From the IMG/VR virus record IMGVR_UViG_3300032309_001318, positions 20,540 to 84,539 of that record: DNA of 64,000 nt; one strand, given 5' to 3'. The translations under genes and the position numbers were made by a program. The notes under the pieces are model-generated. The model saw nothing but the letters and a program-made list of their open reading frames with translations. It searched no databases and was not told the origin of the DNA. This document shows positions 58,940-64,000 of this stretch, piece by piece. The stretch's first letter is position 1. Every line of letters starts with the position of its first letter. The stretch is from a virus.

Positions 58940-59254
58940 TTGGAAGACTCAGAAGAACAGTTTGACAGAGACCTTGAGTATTATATTGAAATAGGAGCTA
59001 TTGAAATATCTGGCGTTGATGAATACGGCGAAATAATTTTTAAAATTACAGACGAAGCAGAGGAGTTGGCCCCAGAACTATGGCAATCTCACAAAGACTA
59101 TATAGACAAAACGCTTCTTGATCTTTATGAAAAAGATTTAATATCTGTGGAATATAATGAAAATCTTGAAGCAACAATTACTTTAACAGAAGAAGCAAAA
59201 AAAATAGCAAAACAACATGGCCTGATTGAGACTGAGGAAAAAAATAATGAATAA
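58940..59254 (+). CDS. Small acidic phage protein, winged-helix-like
   Basis: 104 aa; TTG start at 58940 with aaggaga ahead, 12 bases after the tRNA. DLEYYIEIGAIEISGVDEYGEIIFKITDEAEELAPELW, then a helix (HKDYIDKTLLDLYEKDLISVEYNENLEATITLTEEAKKIAK). The strand-helix-strand repetition with IxLTEEA recalls winged-helix domains, and very similar small acidic proteins occur beside late genes of actinophages, from memory. Function unknown. Its end overlaps the second SGNH gene by eight bases. Confidence 0.55.
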   Translation: MEDSEEQFDRDLEYYIEIGAIEISGVDEYGEIIFKITDEAEELAPELWQSHKDYIDKTLLDLYEKDLISVEYNENLEATITLTEEAKKIAKQHGLIETEEKNNE

Positions 59255-60218
59255 AAATATTAACATATACAAAAAAGAAAACTTTTCTGGACTTCCATTT
59301 AATAAAGGATTAATTCGTTTTCAAATGCCAAACTCAAGTTTTAAATTAATGATACATGAAGAAAAGCTGGGCATCCCAGAAGATGACGAAATTACTTATA
59401 GTTATAATTCCGAAGGATTGCGGTCAGACGAATTCACAAACAATCATTCTGGAACACATGTTCTTTTTGCTGGCTGCTCTGAAACAGAGGGTCTTGGGAA
59501 TAAATTAGAAAATATTTGGGCAAATCAATTATATAAAAAAATTATAAATGAAGAGCCATGTTCTGGATTTTTTAACGTAGGAGTTCGGGCTGTTGGTATC
59601 TCTGCAATAAATAGGCAAATAGTTAGCTACATGCAAAAATACGGAAAACCAGATAATTTATTTGTTAACTATCCAGATTTTTATAGACTTTATAAATGGA
59701 ACGATATAAAAAAATTTTGGGAACAAAAAATTGGCTTAGAAACAATGGCTTCATATAACCTTAAAGATAAATTCTTTTTAAAAGAATTTAAAGATGCAAT
59801 AATTAATGACTCTGAGTCTTTTTTTATAGATGACAACTTGCCTGAAGAGGCAATGAAACAATCGGCAATAGCAAACGGGAAACTCATGATTCATGAATAT
59901 ATGAGTGATGAAAGAAAATCTGACTTTGTTATAAACTCAATTCATAATATAATGTTAATGGAACAGATTTGTAAGGTAATGAAAATAAATTTTTTGTGGG
60001 GAACTTGGGATCAATATGCTTCTGCAACTATCAGAGAAAGTGGTTTATTTAATAGCTATGTAGATATTGGTAATGTCAAAAATTTTTATAAATGGGCAGA
60101 AGAGTCTGGATACAATACAAAAGATCTGTCGGCCAGAGACCATGGGCATTCTGGAATTCCATATCATACATACTGGGCAGAACAATTTTTTAATTCATAT
60201 AAAGAAAATAAAAAATGA
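59247..60218 (+). CDS. SGNH/GDSL-hydrolase-like protein (second copy)
   Basis: 323 aa from the ATG at 59247 with gagg ten bases upstream; an upstream TTG (59226) would add seven residues. Same pattern as the copy at 56344: NSEGLRSDEF, then GTHVLFAGCSETEGLGNKLENIW (nucleophile in GCSE), NVGVRAVGISAINRQIVSYMQKYGKPDNLFV, and at the end a RDHGHSGIPYHTYWAEQF motif with Asp/His. Overall divergence from the first copy is large, so the duplication is old or they are independent members. It overlaps the next gene by four bases. Confidence 0.6.
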   Translation: MNKNINIYKKENFSGLPFNKGLIRFQMPNSSFKLMIHEEKLGIPEDDEITYSYNSEGLRSDEFTNNHSGTHVLFAGCSETEGLGNKLENIWANQLYKKIINEEPCSGFFNVGVRAVGISAINRQIVSYMQKYGKPDNLFVNYPDFYRLYKWNDIKKFWEQKIGLETMASYNLKDKFFLKEFKDAIINDSESFFIDDNLPEEAMKQSAIANGKLMIHEYMSDERKSDFVINSIHNIMLMEQICKVMKINFLWGTWDQYASATIRESGLFNSYVDIGNVKNFYKWAEESGYNTKDLSARDHGHSGIPYHTYWAEQFFNSYKENKK

Positions 60219-61051
60219 AATTTCATTGGATGCATAGGTTTGATTTTGGTAACACGCAAGATAAATTAATGGACATGGCATGGACTTTAGAAAAATCAAG
60301 AGCCTATTCTGTTCTTATGACCTACTCTATATCCTCACCAGACTATGTTCCCTTTTTGCAAAGCATGATGAGAGTATCAAAAAATCTTAAATTCATGATG
60401 GCGTTTAGGGCTTATACTATAAGCCCAGAGTATGCAATTAGATTTTTTAATACAATGAATATTAACGGCAAAAATAGAGTAACATTTAATTTAGTTGCTG
60501 GAAAAATGCTTGAAGATGAACAAAAAGAAGCAATAGATATGTATAATTTTGACGATTCTTTAATAAGTACTGTTGAAAAAAGAATAGAGCTTGCGGATAA
60601 GTGGGCAGATAAATTTTTTAACAAGATGGGTGATCAAGCGCCAATTTCTTATACAATTGCAAATTCTCCAATGACAATTGACTTGGCTAATAAATGGACA
60701 GACTATGCTATTATTAATGATAGTGGATTAAAAGAATCAAAATTAAAAGAATCAATTAATAAATTAAAAAATACTAAGATAGTATTAATTATTGACCCAC
60801 TTATTAGAGAAAACAAAGATGACCTAGACTCAGACATAGAATATCATTATCAATCATGGGCAACAAATGAAGGACTAAAACCCTCTATTTGGGAAAAAAG
60901 AGAGCATTTAATACGTGGTAGCATGGAAGAAGTTAAGCAGCAAATTAGAGACATATCTAAAAAATATGGGATAGATGACTTTATGATAGTAACCAGCCAA
61001 AAAGACATATCCAGCCTTTTGAAGCTTATGCAAGAAATGTCTGACTGGTAG
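60215..61051 (+). CDS. Luciferase-like flavin-dependent monooxygenase
   Basis: 278 aa; ATGA overlap with the previous gene. TIM-barrel luciferase-like (LLM, PF00296) features: SSPDYVPFLQSMMRVSKNLKFMMAFRAYTISPEYAIRFFNTMNINGKNRVTFNLVAGK, close to the SsuD/nitrilotriacetate-monooxygenase pattern (A-x-x-T-x-x-x-K/R-F, S/PEYA, the GR-V-x-NLV-G stretch). Shorter than many members. It would use FMNH2 and O2 on a small organic substrate. No flavin reductase gene is nearby. Unusual cargo for a phage; in this context the substrate may be a surface or nucleotide sugar, but no evidence says so. Confidence 0.7.
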   Translation: MKFHWMHRFDFGNTQDKLMDMAWTLEKSRAYSVLMTYSISSPDYVPFLQSMMRVSKNLKFMMAFRAYTISPEYAIRFFNTMNINGKNRVTFNLVAGKMLEDEQKEAIDMYNFDDSLISTVEKRIELADKWADKFFNKMGDQAPISYTIANSPMTIDLANKWTDYAIINDSGLKESKLKESINKLKNTKIVLIIDPLIRENKDDLDSDIEYHYQSWATNEGLKPSIWEKREHLIRGSMEEVKQQIRDISKKYGIDDFMIVTSQKDISSLLKLMQEMSDW

Positions 61052-61065
61052 AATTTTTTAATAAA

Positions 61066-61100
61066 TGATATAATAATATATAGGTCGCCGAATGGGGCCT
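61066..61100 (+). promoter_or_regulatory. Extended -10 promoter and short leader hairpin for hsp20
   Basis: TGA+TATAAT (TATAAT at 61069-61074). AGGTC and GGCCT in the leader (about 61082-61086 and 61096-61100) could form a five-pair hairpin with one G-U. The ATG at 61133 sits behind aaagggg. Confidence 0.5.
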
Positions 61101-61132
61101 AATTTAAATTATTCGCTTGAAAGGGGAATAAA

Positions 61133-61549
61133 ATGGTAACACAATTCGCTATGGATCTTTTCAATGATCCTTTTTTTATTGGCTTTAACAGAGAGTTAAG
61201 CCGTCTAAACAATGCACATAAGGTCAACTCACAGTCATATCCTCCATATGATCTTATTAAGCTAGATGAAGATACATATCGTATTTCTATTGCTGTAGCA
61301 GGTTTTGGCAAAGAAGACATAGATGTGTCAGTAGATAATGGAACTCTTATCATTAAGGGTGAGATTACAGAAGTCGCTGACGCAGAAGTGGTACACAAGG
61401 GTATTGCAAGCCGTAAGTTCACACGCTCATTTGCTCTTGGTGAGTACATGGAAGTGACTGGGGCAGATCTAAAGGACGGTATGTTAAATATTAATGTAGA
61501 TCGTATTGTGCCTGAAGAGAAAAAGCCAAAAACAATTAAAATAAAGTAA
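61133..61549 (+). CDS. Small heat shock protein (Hsp20)
   Basis: 138 aa. Alpha-crystallin domain from about residue 38: SYPPYDLIKLDEDTYRISIAVAGFGKEDIDVSVDNGTLIIKGE, then KGIASRKFTRSFALGEYMEVTGADLKDGMLNINVDR, typical of IbpA-like proteins; the C-terminal KTIKIK replaces the IxI motif. A chaperone holding unfolded proteins, common in phages of aquatic bacteria, including many cyanophages. Has its own promoter and leader, so probably expressed apart from the preceding operon. Confidence 0.88.
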   Translation: MVTQFAMDLFNDPFFIGFNRELSRLNNAHKVNSQSYPPYDLIKLDEDTYRISIAVAGFGKEDIDVSVDNGTLIIKGEITEVADAEVVHKGIASRKFTRSFALGEYMEVTGADLKDGMLNINVDRIVPEEKKPKTIKIK

Positions 61550-61552
61550 TAG

Positions 61553-61558
61553 TATAAT
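61553..61558 (+). promoter_or_regulatory. -10 element for structured leader and thermonuclease
   Basis: TATAAT at 61553-61558, without TG extension or clear -35. Transcription would begin near 61565, at the base of the leader's first hairpin. Confidence 0.5.
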
Positions 61559-61564
61559 AGATAT

Positions 61565-61664
61565 CTGCACCCCGTCACTGGGGAGTCGCAGACTATTCGG
61601 GTCGCTACCCGAAGGATGGACCTGAGCACGTCCGCAAACTGCTCTTTAATATTTTAGGAGAATA
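61565..61664 (+). ncRNA. Structured 5' leader RNA upstream of thermonuclease gene
   Basis: Three hairpins can be drawn: CTGC/GCAG (61565-61568 with 61588-61591) enclosing CCCC/GGGG (61570-61573, 61580-61583); TTCGGGT (61596-61602)/ACCCGAA (61607-61613) with a CGCT loop; and GGAC (61618-61621)/GTCC (61630-61633). GAGCA (61624-61628) can instead pair with TGCTC (61640-61644), which precedes a short T-run, an arrangement like a switch between two folds. Richer in G and C than the surroundings. I do not recognise a known riboswitch class, and it does not form a tRNA. Confidence 0.55.
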
Positions 61665-62069
61665 ATGTTTGAGTACAGAATTAAGCAAGTAACAAAAATT
61701 GTAGATGGAGACACAGTAGATGTCGACATAGATCTAGGATTTAGCATTTCATATGCTCAAAGACTTAGACTGGCAGGTATCGATACGCCAGAGTCTAGAA
61801 CTACCGATAAGCTTGAAAAAACATTAGGCCTCGAATCAAAAGAATATCTTAAGTCTAAGTTTAAAGACGCAAAGATTATAGTTGTAAAAACAGAAAAACC
61901 AGACAGCACAGAAAAGTATGGTCGCATACTTGGATGGATTTACATTGACGGCAACACAAAGTCTATTAACGAACAGATGATTGAAGATGGATACGCTTGG
62001 GGATACATGGGGGAGACTAAAGTAAAAGATTTTGATGCTTTAGCAAAACAAAGAGCAAGGAAGAAGTAG
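61665..62069 (+). CDS. Thermonuclease-like (SNase) nuclease
   Basis: 134 aa, ATG behind ttaggag. Staphylococcal-nuclease fold: VTKIVDGDTVDVDIDLGFSISYAQRLRLAGIDTPESR with acidic metal ligands (D21, D40, E43) and R35, then LGLESKEYLKSKF and KYGRILGWIYIDGN (the second arginine) followed by MIEDGYAWGYMG. Cleaves DNA and RNA with calcium. No signal peptide is seen, so it may act inside the cell. In phages it may degrade host DNA. Directly followed by an FmdB-like gene without a gap. Confidence 0.8.
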   Translation: MFEYRIKQVTKIVDGDTVDVDIDLGFSISYAQRLRLAGIDTPESRTTDKLEKTLGLESKEYLKSKFKDAKIIVVKTEKPDSTEKYGRILGWIYIDGNTKSINEQMIEDGYAWGYMGETKVKDFDALAKQRARKK

Positions 62070-62252
62070 ATGCCAATATATGAATACTCATGTATAACAT
62101 GTGACAAATCATTAGAAGTTACTCGTAAGTTTGATGAAACAGAAGTTGTGCCACCTTGTCCTTCTTGCGGATACGGAATGGCAAGATCATATGGAACAGT
62201 TGGAATACAATTCAAAGGAAATGGTTTTTACAAAACAGATAATCCTAAGTAA
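62070..62252 (+). CDS. FmdB-like zinc-ribbon protein
   Basis: 60 aa, ATG right after the previous stop. PIYEYSCITCDKSLEV, then PPCPSCG and GIQFKGNGFYKTDNP: exactly the CxxC...CxxC zinc-ribbon and closing GxGFYxTD signature of the FmdB family (PF09723). Widespread in bacteria and phages, usually with unknown function, possibly transcription-related. Confidence 0.8.
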   Translation: MPIYEYSCITCDKSLEVTRKFDETEVVPPCPSCGYGMARSYGTVGIQFKGNGFYKTDNPK

Positions 62253-62277
62253 CTAAGATTATTTAAATAAACAAACA

Positions 62278-62311
62278 TGATATAATCTCTATGTAACAAA
62301 AATTTTGTTAC
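62278..62311 (+). promoter_or_regulatory. Extended -10 promoter with downstream palindrome
   Basis: TGA+TATAAT (TATAAT at 62281-62286), then a perfect inverted repeat GTAACAAAA (62293-62301)/TTTTGTTAC (62303-62311) at the expected transcription start and directly before the ggag site. It may be an operator or a 5' hairpin. Confidence 0.6.
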
Positions 62312-62323
62312 TTGGAGATCCAA

Positions 62324-64000
62324 TTGCATAGAAAGTTAAAACTATTTTTAGCTAGCCTTTTTGTAACAGGTTGGCTATTTTTTATTGGTCCAAGTTATGC
62401 ATGGGCAACAGACAATAGCGGACAAGAACAAGTTGTTGTAAGCCCTGCCCAACAAGCAGTTAATTCAGCCCTTGCAACAGCCACCACAGAAGTTCAACAG
62501 GCTATCGCAGCCACAGATACCGCCACTGCCACAATAGTAACAGCAGTTTCTGAAAGATTAGAAGCTCAAGAAGCGGTAAACATAGTAACATCCGCAGTAA
62601 CAGTAGCGCAATCAAATGTAGCTTTAGTAGACACCGCCACCGCTACAATTAATAACATAAATTTAGCCGTCACACCAATAGATCAAAGTTCGCAGGTAAT
62701 TGCAGATGCAAAAAATACAATTACAACAGCACAAAATTCTATAAATAATATTGACACATCAACTGCACAGGTACAAATATCTGAAGCCGTTGCAACAAAA
62801 ACAACGGCAACAACAGCACAAGCCACCGCACAAACCGAATTAACTCAAGCCAACATTGCAATTGATAATGCACAAACAGCAGTTAATAATTTACAAGCCA
62901 TTATTGGAACTACTGTTAACGTTTTGGCTGGTGTAGATGATGCTGGTGTTCAAATGAATCTTCCGTTTGGAATGCAAATGGGTGGCACTGTTTATAACAA
63001 TGTTTACGTTGGATCTAATGCAACCGTAACGTTTGGCGTCAACGAAGGTCCTAATTATTATTCTACTCCAAGTGCACCATCCGTATCTATTGCTGGCTGG
63101 GACTGGACAACCTGGAGTAGTGGAACTGGAATTACGTATTCAACTACTGGAACAAGTTTAGATATTGCTTGGGACTTAAGACCTTATCCACAACAAGATG
63201 CTTCTACACAAATGGTTCAAATTAGATTCAATGCAGATGTAAATCCAAATGATGGCGCATGGATGGCAAACGTAACCGCAGTTGGACCAATACCAGGCGG
63301 AGCAAGGTTTAATTATAGAGAAACAACTAATGGAGGCGTAACAGAAATTATTGATACTAATTCTGGTACTGGATTTGCTGGACAAATAAGTCAAGGCTCA
63401 GCATTTACTCCGTATGTAGATCCGAACACTTCAACAATTCAAGCAGCAGTAGATTCAGCAAATGCAACCATTACGCAATTAAATCAAAGCCTTTCTCCAG
63501 TTGTTGCACAGAACACCACAAATACATCAGCAATAAATGCTATCAATACAACATCTTTAACTAATATAGTAAACTCAGCGGTGTCAACAAAAACATCTTT
63601 GCAGTCATCATTAAATACTAAAGCTATTCAACTAGTTACTGCAATTAATAACAATATTCCAACCCCTGCCCCAATAATTTTAACTCCAATTGTTGCAGGA
63701 ACTACTGCAACTATTACACCGTCTTTACCTGAAGGATATACAGCAAACACTTGGTTTTATCAAGTAGTAACAGATGATCCAGATGCAGAAAATCCATACG
63801 AAGGTGGAACATATAATACAGATGGTGCACCAGAGTCTATTCAATTAACTGGTTTGACAGAAGGCGCTACTTATACAGTTAGAGTTGCTAACTGGTCTGG
63901 ACCTGTAAGTCAATATACTGAGACTGTTATTTCTGTACCCGCACCACAAGGCTCCAATTTAACTACTGGTGGCAATAGTTCCCCAATAGATACAACTCCA
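62324..64000 (+). CDS. Large secreted protein with signal peptide (3' end outside window)
   Basis: At least 559 codons, open to the last base. TTG start at 62324, six bases after a ttggag site. N-terminus is a clear signal peptide: KLKLFLASLFVTGWLFFIGPSYAWA, cleavage likely after the AWA. Residues 35-195 form long alanine/threonine-rich repeats (ATATTEVQQAIAATDTATATIVTA and similar), then a beta-sandwich-like region (VTFGVNEGPNYYSTPSAPSVSIAGWDWTTWSSG), a second Ala/Thr coil and an FN3-like end (ANTWFYQVVTDD, LTGLTEGATYTVRVANWSG). Predicted to be exported from the cell. Such a protein in a phage could be a host-surface or superinfection factor, or a cell-wall-spanning protein. Function unknown. 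Confidence 0.65.
   Translation, partial: MHRKLKLFLASLFVTGWLFFIGPSYAWATDNSGQEQVVVSPAQQAVNSALATATTEVQQAIAATDTATATIVTAVSERLEAQEAVNIVTSAVTVAQSNVALVDTATATINNINLAVTPIDQSSQVIADAKNTITTAQNSINNIDTSTAQVQISEAVATKTTATTAQATAQTELTQANIAIDNAQTAVNNLQAIIGTTVNVLAGVDDAGVQMNLPFGMQMGGTVYNNVYVGSNATVTFGVNEGPNYYSTPSAPSVSIAGWDWTTWSSGTGITYSTTGTSLDIAWDLRPYPQQDASTQMVQIRFNADVNPNDGAWMANVTAVGPIPGGARFNYRETTNGGVTEIIDTNSGTGFAGQISQGSAFTPYVDPNTSTIQAAVDSANATITQLNQSLSPVVAQNTTNTSAINAINTTSLTNIVNSAVSTKTSLQSSLNTKAIQLVTAINNNIPTPAPIILTPIVAGTTATITPSLPEGYTANTWFYQVVTDDPDAENPYEGGTYNTDGAPESIQLTGLTEGATYTVRVANWSGPVSQYTETVISVPAPQGSNLTTGGNSSPIDTTP

Noticed and set aside
61565-61664. tRNA or tmRNA at the structured leader
   Set aside because: The hairpins do not give an acceptor stem or anticodon loop, and there is no TTCRANY T-loop. 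I kept it only as a structured leader.
1-64000. Lysis cassette (endolysin and holin)
   Set aside because: I found no glycosidase, amidase, peptidase or classic holin in the window. The 34-residue membrane protein and the secreted protein are not enough to claim one.
1-64000. Integrase or transposase genes as signs of a temperate phage
   Set aside because: No recombinase with Tyr or Ser catalytic motif and no attachment site was seen. Small HTH proteins are present, but they do not by themselves show a lysogenic life style.

Overview
The window is one AT-rich stretch of a tailed double-stranded DNA phage genome. All the genes I can support are on the + strand, packed head to tail with short overlaps. 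The gene set is that of a long-tailed siphovirus: HK97-type portal, prohead protease and capsid, a G/GT tail chaperone pair with a -1 frameshift site, and a 2232-residue TP901-type tape measure. The host cannot be read directly. AT-richness, frequent GTG/TTG starts, extended -10 promoters, probable leaderless mRNAs and a self-contained DnaE with an intact-looking PHP domain would fit a phage of a low-GC aquatic actinobacterium. That is inference. Neither end of the genome is visible: the first gene lacks its 5' end and the last lacks its 3' end.

Layout. (1) 1-1506: end of a tail-fibre-like gene, then a fibronectin-III/Hint-like protein with a PFGFT repeat. (2) 1.5-8.9 kb: a tightly overlapping accessory cassette with three related double-stranded beta-helix (2OG oxygenase-like) proteins, one lacking its metal ligands. 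It also has three proteins that may be related to DUF6065, a GT60-like glycosyltransferase, two prolyl-4-hydroxylase-like enzymes and an SDR oxidoreductase. (3) 8.9-19 kb: LamG tail protein, portal, protease with a nested scaffold start, capsid, connectors and major tail protein. (4) 19-38.5 kb: tail chaperones, tape measure, baseplate and tail-tip proteins, and modular adhesins with FN3/Ig-like domains. (5) 38.6-51.5 kb: phosphoesterase, many small zinc-ribbon proteins, DnaB helicase, DnaG primase, an SSB-like protein, DnaE polymerase, RecA, a small PD-(D/E)XK protein, a Cas4/RecB-like nuclease and a RuvC-like resolvase. (6) 51.5-53.7 kb: two glycosyltransferases around a methyltransferase. 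(7) 53.8-56.1 kb: terminase genes, at least 18 kb from the portal by either route. (8) 56.3-61 kb: two SGNH-hydrolase-like genes flanking a carbamoyltransferase, a tRNA(CAU), then a luciferase-like monooxygenase. (9) 61-64 kb: Hsp20, thermonuclease, FmdB-like zinc ribbon, and a large secreted protein open at the window edge.

Regulation. A recurrent TGnTATAAT promoter is found at operon starts, often exactly 17 bp downstream of a -35-like hexamer. At four junctions that -35 lies inside the upstream intrinsic terminator or its T-tract, so one short element would end one transcript and start the next. Several start codons sit 5-9 nt after the -10, implying leaderless or nearly leaderless mRNAs.

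The best candidate for an undescribed system is the 1.5-8.9 kb cassette. It joins prolyl-hydroxylase-like enzymes to a GT60-like glycosyltransferase, the pairing used to hydroxylate and glycosylate Skp1 in Dictyostelium. A phage-borne hydroxylation-then-glycosylation route for proteins is plausible but unproven.
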